A stretch of DNA of 64,000 nt, from positions 496,001 to 560,000 of the forward strand of contig NZ_AFII01000002.1 in the NCBI RefSeq assembly GCF_000214475.1, read 5' to 3'. The DNA is from Parvimonas sp. oral taxon 110 str. F0139. Its GTDB lineage: Bacteria; Bacillota; Clostridia; Tissierellales; Peptoniphilaceae. Positions 36,584-45,439 of the stretch are shown here, piece by piece (within the stretch, counting starts at the first letter, position 1; every line of letters starts with the position of its first letter). A program made the position numbers and the translations under genes. The notes beneath the pieces were generated by a model. The model ran no database searches, was not told where the DNA came from, and saw only the letters and a program-made list of their open reading frames with translations.

Positions 36584-37342
36584 TTATACATATTTTTCAA
36601 ACCTAGACTGTTCAATTACCTTATCGCCAAGTAAAGTAATTGCCTTTTGTGGACATAGACTTATACATCTATAACACATTGTGCATTTGTTTTCAGGAAC
36701 AGCTTTTTTATCTTTTATGTGAATATTTTTCATCGGACAAACCCTACTACATAAACCACAACCATTACAATCATCGTTTATTTTTAATTTATCAGTATAT
36801 CCCATAGTTTTACGATAAAACCATAATCTTTGACCAAAAAGTCCCTTCAAATGTGCTATGAAAGACAGACCTTCTCTTGGATATTTCCCATTTTTAATCT
36901 GTTCTGCAACTTCTTCTAATCGCTTATCCGCATTTTTTACTATTTGCCTATTTTCTTCAATAGATTTTTTCAAAAGCTTACTGTCGCAAACGGAGTCAGG
37001 CATTTTTATCTGTATGCCTCCCAGAATTTCTGCTCCATATTTTTTTAAAATTCTTGCAGTACATCCCGCTCCATCTCCACTGAAAAGTCCCATTGTATTT
37101 ACACAAAAAACTTTTTTACCTTTCCAAAGAGAACTATTTTTCTTAATAAAATCTCGTACCATAAATGGAGCATTAGAAAATTGAGTTGGATATCCTAAAA
37201 AAATCACATCCTCTTTTTTTAATAAATCTATAATCTGTGGAAATTCTAAAGGAACACATTTTGACTTATCATCTATCAAATTTACAAGTTTTTCAACACA
37301 ATGTTTTGTGTTTCCTGTTCCACTTAAATAAATGCCTATCAT
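36584..37342 (-). CDS. EFR1-type flavodoxin-ferredoxin fusion
   Basis: About 252 residues: an N-terminal flavodoxin-like domain (MIGIYLSGTGNTKHCVEKLV, VIFLGYPTQFSNAPFMVRDF) and a C-terminal pair of 4Fe-4S motifs, CNGCGLCSRVCP and CTMCYRCISLCP. Start ATG 37342 has GGAGGAATAT directly upstream. It is an electron carrier combining FMN and two clusters, typical of anaerobes; partner unknown. Confidence 0.9.
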   Translation of the reverse strand: MIGIYLSGTGNTKHCVEKLVNLIDDKSKCVPLEFPQIIDLLKKEDVIFLGYPTQFSNAPFMVRDFIKKNSSLWKGKKVFCVNTMGLFSGDGAGCTARILKKYGAEILGGIQIKMPDSVCDSKLLKKSIEENRQIVKNADKRLEEVAEQIKNGKYPREGLSFIAHLKGLFGQRLWFYRKTMGYTDKLKINDDCNGCGLCSRVCPMKNIHIKDKKAVPENKCTMCYRCISLCPQKAITLLGDKVIEQSRFEKYV

Positions 37343-37374
37343 ATATTCCTCCAATGAATTCTAATCTACCAATT

Positions 37375-38508
37375 TTACTTTTCTATATCATCTAAAAATT
37401 CTTCTACTTTTTCCAAATATGCTTTTGGCTGATCCCTGTGAATGTCGTGCATAGAATCGAATCCCTCAATTAAAGTACTACCTTTAATCAATTCATTAAC
37501 ACGCTTTGCATCTTTTTCATCCATTGCAGAAAGCAAAATTCCATCTTCACTATAATATGAAGGAGCTGTATTTTTTGGTGCCTTTACATGAAAAATACAA
37601 GTCGGAACCTTAATTTCTTTCAATAATTCTTCTTGTTTAATTCCCTTAAAGAAACTGAAATCATAGAATGTATCCCCAAATCTTAAGTCATAATCGCCCG
37701 TTTTATCTTGTAAATTCGCAGTTAATTGCAGTAAGGTATTAATTCCTAACTTTGGTGGATAATACCAAATAACCGGTATTTTAGTCTTATCCTTTTGAAA
37801 TCTTTTCATTGCAGGTTTAGCTACAATTTTATCCCAATTATCTTCTCCATTTTTATTAAACAGTTTTCGCATCGGATCATTTTTTAGATCATGTTCAAAA
37901 TAAGTAGTATTAGGTTTTTCAGTTAAATAATTGTGAATATTTTCGAAATTTTTATAAGAAAATGTATTTTCAGCACGTCCTTTTTCTGTTGCAAAAAATG
38001 GTCCGTCTTCCAAAATAATCGCTTTTACATTTTGTGGAAATTTAGCACCGATATATGCGGTAATTAAGGCACCTGAAGAATGCCCCGAAATAATTGTTTT
38101 TTCTCCAATTTTTTCTTGAATAAATGATGCGATATCATTTCCTATGCTTTCAATATTATATAAATCAGGATTTTTACTTGACTTTCCATGTCCATAATAA
38201 TCAAGTGCAAATACATGATACTTTTTTACTAATTCAGGAAATACAGTACGATAATCTTTCCAATCTACCATTTGTCCATGTAATAATAAAATAGCCGGAC
38301 CATTATTTGGACCTTCAACATAATTTATTACATTCCCATTTTTTAGATTAAATTGTTTTTCTTCCAAGCCTAAACTTGAAGCCTTGTTTTTCCTGAACTT
38401 TTCACCAGAATAGTCATAATTTAGATTATAAATTGCATAGATTGCAACAGAAACAATTACAACTAAAAGTATTATCACTATAAATTTTAATATCTTAATC
38501 TTCTTCAC
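37375..38508 (-). CDS. Membrane-anchored alpha/beta hydrolase
   Basis: 377 residues. Residues 1-30 are a signal anchor (KILKFIVIILLVVIVSVAIYA, by position). The catalytic domain shows ILLLHGQMVDWKDYR (oxyanion), ALDYYGHGKSS, nucleophile elbow ISGHSSGALITAY and a late His in FDSMHDIHRDQP. It faces outward and probably hydrolyses an ester or amide. Its start overlaps the end of the AbrB-like gene by 14 bases, so the pair forms a regulator-enzyme operon. Confidence 0.82.
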   Translation of the reverse strand: MKKIKILKFIVIILLVVIVSVAIYAIYNLNYDYSGEKFRKNKASSLGLEEKQFNLKNGNVINYVEGPNNGPAILLLHGQMVDWKDYRTVFPELVKKYHVFALDYYGHGKSSKNPDLYNIESIGNDIASFIQEKIGEKTIISGHSSGALITAYIGAKFPQNVKAIILEDGPFFATEKGRAENTFSYKNFENIHNYLTEKPNTTYFEHDLKNDPMRKLFNKNGEDNWDKIVAKPAMKRFQKDKTKIPVIWYYPPKLGINTLLQLTANLQDKTGDYDLRFGDTFYDFSFFKGIKQEELLKEIKVPTCIFHVKAPKNTAPSYYSEDGILLSAMDEKDAKRVNELIKGSTLIEGFDSMHDIHRDQPKAYLEKVEEFLDDIEK

Positions 38509-38716
38509 TTAAATCACCTCGAATATTCATCAAAACTTTTGTTGCCACATCTCCATTCATAATGGCTAACCCTCTTCTTTCATCTCCAAGAATTAATAAA
38601 TTATCTCCAGTTTCTATGGAGAAAATTTTTCTTGCCTCTTTTGGAATAACAATCTGACCCTTAGATCCTACCTTTGCAGTCCAAGCATGTAATTTTCCAT
38701 CTTTTTTACTTTTCAT
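38495..38716 (-). CDS. AbrB/SpoVT-family DNA-binding protein
   Basis: About 73 residues with the swapped-hairpin AbrB fold: GKLHAWTAKVGSKGQIVIPKEARKIFSIETGD (by position) then LLILGDERRGLAI. The start is ATG 38716 because ACGGAGGCAG precedes it; the longer frame from 38749 would translate through a perfect palindrome. It overlaps the hydrolase gene. It probably binds the palindrome upstream to autoregulate. Confidence 0.85.
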   Translation of the reverse strand: MKSKKDGKLHAWTAKVGSKGQIVIPKEARKIFSIETGDNLLILGDERRGLAIMNGDVATKVLMNIRGDLSEED

Positions 38717-38726
38717 ATCTGCCTCC

Positions 38727-38760
38727 GTATAATAAGTATGTTTTTTCATACTTATTATAC
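38727..38760. promoter_or_regulatory. Candidate AbrB-like autoregulatory operator (perfect palindrome)
   Basis: GTATAATAAGTATG - TTTTTT - CATACTTATTATAC: 14-bp perfect arms, 10 bases upstream of the regulator start on its 5' side. Arms contain TATAAT/ATTATA, so the site probably overlaps the promoter. It could also form an mRNA hairpin masking the ribosome site. Confidence 0.7.
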
Positions 38761-38811
38761 TATATTAAAAGTTAAAAAGCAAATTTAATTACAAAAAAAC
38801 AGATATAAAAA

Positions 38812-38842
38812 AGACAATAGATTAAAAATTTTCTATTGTCAT
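38812..38842 (-). terminator. Terminator of the 38867-39343 gene
   Basis: GACAATAGA-TTAAAAATT-TTCTATTGTC with A/T runs, 25 bases beyond that gene's stop. Confidence 0.75.
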
Positions 38843-38866
38843 AACTTTTTTCTATCGCCGTAACCA

Positions 38867-39343
38867 TTAATAATTTAATTTTTCTATAGTTTCTTTTCTA
38901 TATTTTTCAATTTTTTTATAAATATTATGAATTCTTTCATAGAATTTGTGTTCGATATCATTATATTCCTCACTAGCTTTATCATAAAGCTCAGGATTAA
39001 ATTCTCCGTTAGTGAACTCGTTGCAATACTTAGCATGAGAAACATTTAAAACAAGCCTATTTTCATTATAAAAATCCATAAGATTTATAAAATCTTCTTG
39101 AACAAAATAAGGAATGTTTTCCAAATTTGAAATATAGTATTCAACAAATTTCGTATAACCAAATAGTGAATGTGATTCTAATGTTTTGTTATAAAGAAAT
39201 ATGAAATCCAAACAAAATGAAATATTTTTTCTTTTAGTTTTTATTGCTTCTTTCCTATCTACTACTTTAATTGCAGTATATAGAGCTACAAAAGGTGTTA
39301 TGGCTGATATTAAAATTTTAATAATTTCAAAATAATTATTCAT
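38867..39343 (-). CDS. Unknown membrane-anchored helical protein
   Basis: About 158 residues: one N-terminal hydrophobic helix (IIKILISAITPFVALYTAIK) and a charged helical domain rich in Phe, Tyr, Asn and Glu, with a coiled-coil-like C-terminus (DIEHKFYERIHNIYKKIEK). Start ATG 39343 follows GGGGAGGTAAAT. No family recognised. It lies just after the truncated membrane-protein copy in the HEPN-like/SEC-C region. Confidence 0.55.
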   Translation of the reverse strand: MNNYFEIIKILISAITPFVALYTAIKVVDRKEAIKTKRKNISFCLDFIFLYNKTLESHSLFGYTKFVEYYISNLENIPYFVQEDFINLMDFYNENRLVLNVSHAKYCNEFTNGEFNPELYDKASEEYNDIEHKFYERIHNIYKKIEKYRKETIEKLNY

Positions 39344-39376
39344 ATTTACCTCCCCTATATATATTATACCCATTTC

Positions 39377-39748
39377 CTATTTTTTAGCCTTTTTATAAGC
39401 TGAAAGCTCTTTTATTGCAATGTTTAGAGATAGCTTTGATTTTCGACTTTCTTTTAAAGAACCTACAAATACAATTCTTTGGTCAGGTAATTTTAATATA
39501 TATGTCGTATATAAAATCGCCTGTGGTTGTGGAAATTTAATCTCCAATTCACCTTTTTGGATTTTAATTTTTTCATTTCTCATCTTTAAAATTGCATAAT
39601 CTTCGTATAGTTCAAGCTCTGCATCTTCATCTTCTCTACTCCAAAATTTAAAGACAATCCAAAAAGGAACTAATATAGAAATCGGAATTAATCCAAAAAT
39701 CAAATAAATAACATGTTTAAGACTATCTTTAAAATGATATTTATATAT
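39377..39748 (-). pseudogene. 5'-truncated duplicate of the 41500-41991 membrane-protein gene
   Basis: The frame encodes a near-identical copy of the C-terminal two-thirds of the protein at 41500-41991 (shared blocks FKFWSREDEDAELELY, DYAILKMRNEKIKIQKGELE, FPQPQAILYTTYIL, FVGSLKE). Homology continues 5' as KDSLKHVIYLIFG up to about 39740 and then ends at the 3' edge of the SEC-C gene; the N-terminal transmembrane part and any ATG are missing. It might still be translated from TTG 39703. This marks a duplication or recombination boundary at about 39750. Confidence 0.75.
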
Positions 39749-39750
39749 TA

Positions 39751-41424
39751 CTAATCATAAATTCCTTTTCCTAAACAACATCTTTTAAATTTTTCCTACT
39801 TCCACAAGGGCATAATTCATTTCTACCTATTTTATTAACTCGCCTTGTTATGTATTTTGATTCTCTCCAAGCAATTAACATATTATCAACTTTTTCATGA
39901 TAAAATTTTTCCCAGATACTAGTTATAATTCCTCCATCTTTCAATGTCGTAACTCCGTCAATATTATAATCAACAAAACAAACAAAGTTTTTATTAGTTG
40001 AATGAAGAGCTTTAGCTTTTCTGTCATCACTCCTGTAGACTTTTATATAAATTGAATCAGCGGGAATATCTCCATGTTTTTGTCTAATAACTGGTGATGG
40101 AGGATTTTTTACATTTTTTAACCACTCAATTGCTTTCTTTATTATATTTAAAATTTCTTCTTTTTTAATTGTTTCTCTAACATATAAAGATGCATTTAAA
40201 CGTTTGCGATTTTCAGTACTACAATCATCTACACAATTAATTTGAAATTCTTTGCAAGAATATTCTGGAAAACAAAAATACTGTATTTCTTTCAAATCAA
40301 CATTTTCCGTTGATTGAGAAAATATAATAAAATCTCCTCGATTTTTTACTTCCAAAAAAACTTCATCTAATTGTCTAATACAATTAATCATGTCTGAAAT
40401 TTCTTTGTTTTTAAACCTAACCCAACCATTCATCATTCTAGGATTTCTAAAACTAAACATATATCGCTCATAATCACTATGAATATCATATATCAAAATT
40501 GCCATCATTATTGAAATTTGAGCAATATAAGAATTATCAGCATTTTCAATTTCAATTTCTATATTCAGTTGCTTTAAATTTTCTATGTCACTTATACTTT
40601 GACAATAAATTCCAGGTAAACTTAAACGCATTGCTAGAAGCGAAAAAGAAGCATATTCTTTTTTAGAATCATCTACTTTTATTAATTCTATATGTTTATT
40701 CATTTGTACAACAATTGAAAGTAGTGTAGCACTAACTGTATCAAAAGCATCCTCAATTATTCTATCAAATTCAAAAATATCCATTTCTTTAGATTTTGAT
40801 TTATTTTTTCCATATAAAAAAACAAATTTTATCAATCGGAGTCTTTTTTGTTAAAATTTTACCATGATTGATTGCGTTCCTTATATTTACATCAACATAA
40901 TTTGCAATTTCAGTATATCCGTTAGACTTTATAACATCAATTAACTGTCCTAACGAGTTTTGCTTAGAATAATCTTTTCCTTTTGACTTACCAGTTAAAA
41001 TAGCTATAATTCGCAGGAAATTTGATAAACAACTTTCTATTAAAGCTGTATAAATAGGCAAACGATAGAGTCTGGTTTTTATTTCTTGTTTAAGATTAAA
41101 GTTCTTATAATCCGAAATAATATCATATATCTGAAAGAATGAATTACATCCCATCAAAAAATAATTAAACATAGTTTCATCAATTTCTATTTGATTTTCA
41201 TAACTTACAAATACACTTTCTAGTAATTGAGAAGTTTGTTTATATACCTCGGTATTCCAACGTGAATGTGAAATAGTATTTATAAATTTATCAAATATTA
41301 GTTGAAATTCTTTGTTTAAAGTTGTTGTTGACGGATCAATTCTAGCCTGAATTTGTCCTAGTAACGATGAAGAATCAAATTCATTATAATATTTAAATTC
41401 ACAATAAGCCTTGCAAGAATTCAT
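39751..41424 (-). pseudogene. HEPN-like plus SEC-C domain protein, two homopolymer indels
   Basis: Two overlapping frames (40801-41424 and 39771-40835) join into one protein of about 557 residues if one T is removed from the T7 run 40816-40822 (junction DKICFLYGKNKSKSKEMD). The N-terminal 200 residues are helical and include NVDVNIRNAINHGKI-like VDVNIRNAINHGKI, matching the R-x4-H motif of HEPN nucleases. The C-terminus as read ends GRNELCPCGSRKNLKDVV; adding one A to the run 39790-39794 gives CPCGSRKKFKRCCLGKG, a complete C-x-C...CC zinc-binding SEC-C motif, stopping at 39751. HEPN domains are often RNases in toxin or defence systems; function here is inference. Confidence 0.65.
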
Positions 41425-41499
41425 AATATTATTGTCCTCCTGTTATATAATTCATTAAATAAATATAAGCCATTTTGTACTCCTAAAAACTTAATTTTT

Positions 41500-41991
41500 C
41501 TACTTTTTATAAGCTGATAACTCTTTTATTGCAATTTTTAAAGATAACTTTGTTTTTCTATTTTCTTTTAAAGAACCTACAAAGACGATTTTTTGTTCAG
41601 GTGTTTTAAGTATATATGTAGTATATAAAATCGCCTGTGGTTGCGGAAATTTAATCTCCAATTCTCCTTTTTGGATTTTGATTTTTTCATTTCTCATCTT
41701 TAAAATTGCATAATCATCATATAGCTCAAGCTCTGCATCTTCATCTTCTCTACTCCAAAATTTAAAGATAATCCAAAAAGGAACTAACATAGAAATCGGA
41801 ATTAATCCAAAAATCAAATATACTGCATGATTAGGATGGTCTTTAAAATATTGTGGCTCATTTGTACTTGCAATTCCAGAATAAATAAGAAACTCATAAC
41901 AAAGAAAAATTCCTATCACTATTCCTACAATGAGCATAATATATAACAAAGTTGGAGTATTTTTATTATATCTAAAATTTATTTTTCTCAT
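41500..41991 (-). CDS. Unknown two-helix membrane protein (full copy of duplicated pair)
   Basis: 163 residues. Two transmembrane segments (LYIMLIVGIVIGIFLCYEFLIY near 15-36; AVYLIFGLIPISMLVPFWIIF near 52-72) and a cytoplasmic beta-rich domain (WSREDEDAELELYDDYAILKM, GELEIKFPQPQAILYTTYIL). The domain layout resembles bacterial PH-like/YcxB proteins, but no family can be named firmly. A truncated copy lies on the other side of the HEPN-like/SEC-C gene. Located 75 bases upstream of that gene. Confidence 0.65.
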   Translation of the reverse strand: MRKINFRYNKNTPTLLYIMLIVGIVIGIFLCYEFLIYSGIASTNEPQYFKDHPNHAVYLIFGLIPISMLVPFWIIFKFWSREDEDAELELYDDYAILKMRNEKIKIQKGELEIKFPQPQAILYTTYILKTPEQKIVFVGSLKENRKTKLSLKIAIKELSAYKK

Positions 41992-42078
41992 TTTAAATTC
42001 TCTTCCTTATATAATATAAAACATTTGTTAATCTATATTTTACATTATATTTAGCAATATTTCAATTTTATTTTATAA

Positions 42079-42108
42079 AAAACAGCAAGTCAATTTGACT
42101 TGCTGTTT
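42079..42108 (-). terminator. Terminator of the peptidase E-like gene
   Basis: AAACAGCAAGTCAA / TTGACTTGCTGTTT stem 22 bases downstream of the stop at 42130. Related in sequence to hairpins at 34028 and 36024. Confidence 0.85.
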
Positions 42109-42129
42109 AGTAATTTAACTTATATTTGA

Positions 42130-42728
42130 TTACTTTTCAATTATTTTTGATTCTTTACCATTAACCATAATAGCTTGATGATTATTAATAGGACATATCT
42201 TCAAATCTGAAAATTTCTTTAAAATAGTAGCAGTAATTTTCTTGAATGGTGAAGTAAGATAATGAGGTAAAACATAGAAATCAATTAAATTAAGTCCATT
42301 ATCATCAATTTGTGAATAATCTTCTGGTTTTTCGTCCATTATTTCAATATAAGATATACTTGGTGCACATATAACAGAACCAGCCGATTCTCCAATCATA
42401 AGTTTACCTTTTTTAGTTCTTTTTTTAATAATTTATCAACTCCTGTTTTACGCAATTGGTCAATAAGAAAAAATGAATTACCCCCTGTAAAATAGATAAT
42501 ATCCGTTTCTTCAAATACAGCTTCTATTGTTTTAAAATCTTCCTTTGAAATATCAATTTCTGTTAGATTTGCTCCCATTTTTTTAAATAGTTTTCTTGCT
42601 GACCCTACATAACCAGTATAACCCTCATTTATTGAAGCTGTTGGAATAAAAACTACTTTTTTATTTTCAATTTCTTCTTTAATTAAATTCCCAACTTGAG
42701 AAAAATGTGAACATAAAAATAAATTCAT
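42130..42728 (-). pseudogene. Peptidase S51 (peptidase E / dipeptidase E-like), single frameshift
   Basis: Two frames form a protein of about 200 residues. The first has VVFIPTASINEGYTGYVGSARK and DIIYFTGGNSFFLIDQLR; the second starts MIGESAGSVICAP, the Ser nucleophile motif (GxSAG), then FYVLPHYLT with the catalytic-type His. Adding one A to the run 42409-42414 joins them as ELKKGKLMIGESAGS. S51 enzymes cleave Asp-X dipeptides. As given, the active-site Ser is separated from the N-terminal half. Confidence 0.82.
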
Positions 42729-42829
42729 ACTTATACCCTCCTAAAATTTTAATACAAGATTATAATTATAGTTTACACTTTATATTTTACATTATATAAG
42801 CTAATATTTCAATTAATTCCACAATAAAA

Positions 42830-42863
42830 AGGACTGTGAAATCAGATTCACAGTCCTATTTTA
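42830..42863 (-). terminator. Terminator of the PadR-DUF2812 operon
   Basis: AGGACTGTGAA-ATCAGA-TTCACAGTCCT followed on the minus strand by T-rich sequence. Confidence 0.88.
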
Positions 42864-42886
42864 ATATTAGTTTATTAATATAAGAA

Positions 42887-42958
42887 TTATAATTTATTAC
42901 AACAATAATCAATTATGCAATGGTCTTCAGCACCATTCGTACAATGTATTTTTAATTT
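42887..42958 (-). other. In-frame Cys-rich extension beyond the DUF2812 stop codon
   Basis: After the TAA at 42959-42961 the same frame continues 23 codons as KLKIHCTNGAEDHCIIDYCC and ends NKL-stop at 42887, before the terminator. There is no start codon of its own. It has four Cys in 15 residues and normal-looking codon use. It may be a remnant, a readthrough tail or chance. Confidence 0.3.
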
Positions 42959-43525
42959 TTATCTTTCTAATTCTTTTTTCAACTTTCTTAACTTAAATCC
43001 ACAGTGAATAAAAATATATAAATATACAAAGAAGAAAACCATAAAAATTCCTCCGAAATATATATCTATACTTCTATGTGTATCTTTGACGAATTTCGAA
43101 AATTGAGGAATAAGAGTAACTAAAAATATAATAAATAATGGAAACATCCTAGTCTTATAAATATGATTAATCATATTTAACTTAGATTGAGAGTCTGAAA
43201 ATATTTCTTTTTCTGATTCTGTAATACTATTTGTATTTACTTTTCTAAAATAATTCCATCCTAAACCTGAACATAAATATTCCCAACCATAGTCCTTATA
43301 CATTTGTATATAATCTCCTGAAGCTTTTTTATTTTCATAGTCTAACTTATAAATTACTTCCTCAGAATTACATTCTTCAAAGACAAAAAAACAAGGTGGT
43401 ATAAAATTAACTAACTTCCAGCCGTTTTTATGATTATTCTCTAACCATTTTTCTTCATCTACATAGTCACTAACTGTAAAAAACCTTATTTTTGTTTTTC
43501 TTCTAGCCATAATATTCATCTCCAA
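42959..43525 (-). CDS. DUF2812 membrane protein
   Basis: 188 residues: soluble N-terminal DUF2812 domain (KIRFFTVSDYVDEEKWLENNHKNGWKL, by position, then YIQMYKDYGWEYLCSGLGWNYFRK) and two transmembrane segments near the C-terminus. DUF2812 genes commonly follow PadR regulators. The start is ATG 43525 or more likely ATG 43510 (MARRKTK), which has GGAGATG eight bases upstream; both overlap the padR end. Function unknown, probably an envelope-stress or transport-associated membrane protein. Confidence 0.8.
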   Translation of the reverse strand: MEMNIMARRKTKIRFFTVSDYVDEEKWLENNHKNGWKLVNFIPPCFFVFEECNSEEVIYKLDYENKKASGDYIQMYKDYGWEYLCSGLGWNYFRKVNTNSITESEKEIFSDSQSKLNMINHIYKTRMFPLFIIFLVTLIPQFSKFVKDTHRSIDIYFGGIFMVFFFVYLYIFIHCGFKLRKLKKELER

Positions 43526-43826
43526 TGCTATTTTTATACAATCTTTTTATTCTTTCCAATTCCAAATTTAATATTTCTCTACCTATTTCAGTTATTAAAT
43601 ATATTTTTCTTTTTTCTTCTTCTCTAACAAAACTTATAAGTCCGTCTTTTTCCATTTTCGACAAAGTTCCATACATTGTTCCCGGACTGATAGTTATTTC
43701 ATTTTGAGTCATTTTTTTGACTTCCTGACCTATACCATATCCATGATTAGGAACTTGTAAACTAAACAGAATATAAAAGGCAGTTTCCGACATAGGCGCA
43801 TATATTTTCTTTAATTTTAAATCCAT
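43503..43826 (-). CDS. PadR-family transcriptional regulator
   Basis: 107 residues. Winged helix: AFYILFSLQVPNHGYGIGQEVKKM, ISPGTMYGTLSKMEKDGLISFVREEEKRKIYLITEIGREIL (both by position). It lacks the long C-terminal helix of larger PadRs, so it is the short PadR-s2 form. It overlaps the DUF2812 gene, a standard repressor-target operon. Two 19-bp direct repeats in its promoter are likely operators. Confidence 0.9.
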   Translation of the reverse strand: MDLKLKKIYAPMSETAFYILFSLQVPNHGYGIGQEVKKMTQNEITISPGTMYGTLSKMEKDGLISFVREEEKRKIYLITEIGREILNLELERIKRLYKNSIGDEYYG

Positions 43827-43851
43827 ATTTAACTCCTTATATCAAACTATT

Positions 43852-43905
43852 GTATATCGTATCTCGATGTATATATAGTATATCACACCTCGATATATGT
43901 GTCAA
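43852..43905 (-). promoter_or_regulatory. padR promoter with tandem candidate operators
   Basis: Minus strand TTGACA (43900-43905), 17-bp spacer, TATACT (43877-43882). Two direct repeats, ATATCGAGGTGTGATATAC (43878-43896, on the spacer and -10) and ACATCGAGATACGATATAC (43852-43870, downstream of the start), match at 15 of 19 positions with a 26-bp period. This suits cooperative binding of the PadR protein. Confidence 0.75.
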
Positions 43906-43940
43906 CATTTTTTTAATCTTTCTTAAATCTACCCACAAAA

Positions 43941-43965
43941 AAACAGCCGATTTCTCGGCTGTATT
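43941..43965 (-). terminator. Aldolase gene terminator
   Basis: AACAGCCGA-TTTC-TCGGCTGT just beyond the stop at 43971. Confidence 0.88.
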
Positions 43966-43970
43966 AAAAA

Positions 43971-44858
43971 CTATTTTCTTGATGCTTCAAATATGCTTTG
44001 AATTGAGCTGTCCAACATTTTGTCGAATTCTTCCCCAGTTTGATTTACATTAAGTCCTTCTGTTAAAGCTCTTGAGAAACTTGCTATAACTCCGTGGTTT
44101 TTAGCAAGAAGTTCATTTGATTCTTCTCTTGAGTATCCACCTGAAAGAGCAACAACTCTAACAACTCTCTTATGGTCAACTAATTCTTTATAGAAGTTAG
44201 GAACAGTCGGTAATGTAAGTTTTAACATTACTTCTTGTCCTTCTTCTAATTTATCAAGTTCTTTTAAAATTTCTCTTTTTAAAATTTCTTCACATTTTTC
44301 TTTTTCTGCTGAATTTATATCAACTTCAGGTTCAACAATTGGAACAAGTCCACCTGCGATAATTTGTTTTGCAAAGTCAAATTGTTGTGCTACTACTTCT
44401 TTGATAGCTTCTTCATTTGCTTTTTTAATTACTGAACGCATTTTTGTTCCGAAAACTCCATATTCAACACCTTTTTTTACAGTTTCAGCTAAGTTTGGAA
44501 TTTCTTTCATAAGTTGAACACCGTTCTTTTCTTCAGCTAAGCCCTTGTCAACTTTTAAAAATGAAACAATGCCTTTTTCATTCCATAAATAATCCGGAGT
44601 GAATTTACCGTTAACTTTTCTTTCCATTGTCATTTCAAACAAAATTGCTCCTAATATACGTTCTTTAGTAAAAGCCTTTGAAGTAACAATTCTTGTACGC
44701 ATTTCGTGAATTAAATCGAACATTTCAGCTTCATTTGAATAAGCATCTTCATTTACACCATATAATCTTAATGCTTTCGGTGTACTTCCACCACTTTGAT
44801 CCAAAGCTGCTATAAAACCTTCATCGTTTTTGACCCTGTTAAATTTTTGTAAATCCAT
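43971..44858 (-). CDS. Fructose-bisphosphate aldolase class I
   Basis: 295 residues of the single-domain class I aldolase found in Firmicutes (FbaB/Fda type): [30 protein letters not shown] (by position), [15 protein letters not shown] [14 protein letters not shown], the SFLKVDKGL strand with a catalytic Lys, [18 protein letters not shown] and [17 protein letters not shown]. It cleaves fructose-1,6-bisphosphate through a Schiff base without metal. It stands alone with its own terminator. Confidence 0.93.
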   Translation of the reverse strand: MDLQKFNRVKNDEGFIAALDQSGGSTPKALRLYGVNEDAYSNEAEMFDLIHEMRTRIVTSKAFTKERILGAILFEMTMERKVNGKFTPDYLWNEKGIVSFLKVDKGLAEEKNGVQLMKEIPNLAETVKKGVEYGVFGTKMRSVIKKANEEAIKEVVAQQFDFAKQIIAGGLVPIVEPEVDINSAEKEKCEEILKREILKELDKLEEGQEVMLKLTLPTVPNFYKELVDHKRVVRVVALSGGYSREESNELLAKNHGVIASFSRALTEGLNVNQTGEEFDKMLDSSIQSIFEASRK

Positions 44859-44979
44859 ATCTTCGCTCCTTAAAAATTATTAAGTAAATTTTACTCTAGT
44901 TATATTTTATCATATTTAAGGTAATTTAACAAACTTAGAAATCATTTATTTTATAATATTTTTCTTACTTAATTGCTAT

Positions 44980-45016
44980 AAAAAAAGCAACTATCATCTT
45001 GATAATTGCCTTTTAA
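44980..45016 (-). terminator. hicAB terminator
   Basis: AAAAGCAACTATCA ... TGATAATTGCCTTTT stem downstream of the hicB stop at 45025. Confidence 0.75.
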
Positions 45017-45024
45017 TAATTTAT

Positions 45025-45408
45025 TTACATTTTTAATATACTCTCAGTTAAAACTTTTGAAAAATTTATTCCCAATCTTGTTCCTTTATCATTTGCCCAT
45101 TTAGGTATTGATAAAGTCTTTTTTACTAAAGATGTATCTTTTAGAAATTTTTCTAAATCTATCTTTATTAATGTAACAAATTCCTCATTCTTTGTCTTTA
45201 CATTTTTTATTGGAGTAGCTTTAGGTAACTCAATTCCTCTTTCCACATATTCAGACAAAACAAGACCTAACACTTCTTCTGCCATTGAAATACCAAAAGA
45301 AATATCATCAGTATTTATTCCTGTATAAGCTTCTTTTATATCGACACTCTCAATAAAGTAACCTTGTGGACTTTCTTTTTTAAATACAAATGGATATACA
45401 ACAAACAT
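45025..45408 (-). CDS. hicB: HicB-family antitoxin
   Basis: 127 residues. The N-terminal partial RNase-H-like fold (VYPFVFKKESPQGYFIESVDIKEAYTGINTDD, by position, then AEEVLGLVLSEYVERG) neutralises HicA, and the C-terminal SIPKWANDKGTRLGINFSKVLTESI is a ribbon-helix-helix type DNA-binding tail. It lies 31 bases downstream of hicA. The complex presumably binds the palindrome at 45644-45678. Confidence 0.87.
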   Translation of the reverse strand: MFVVYPFVFKKESPQGYFIESVDIKEAYTGINTDDISFGISMAEEVLGLVLSEYVERGIELPKATPIKNVKTKNEEFVTLIKIDLEKFLKDTSLVKKTLSIPKWANDKGTRLGINFSKVLTESILKM

Positions 45409-45439
45409 AAAATCACTCCTTAAGATTTCAGATACAGGA

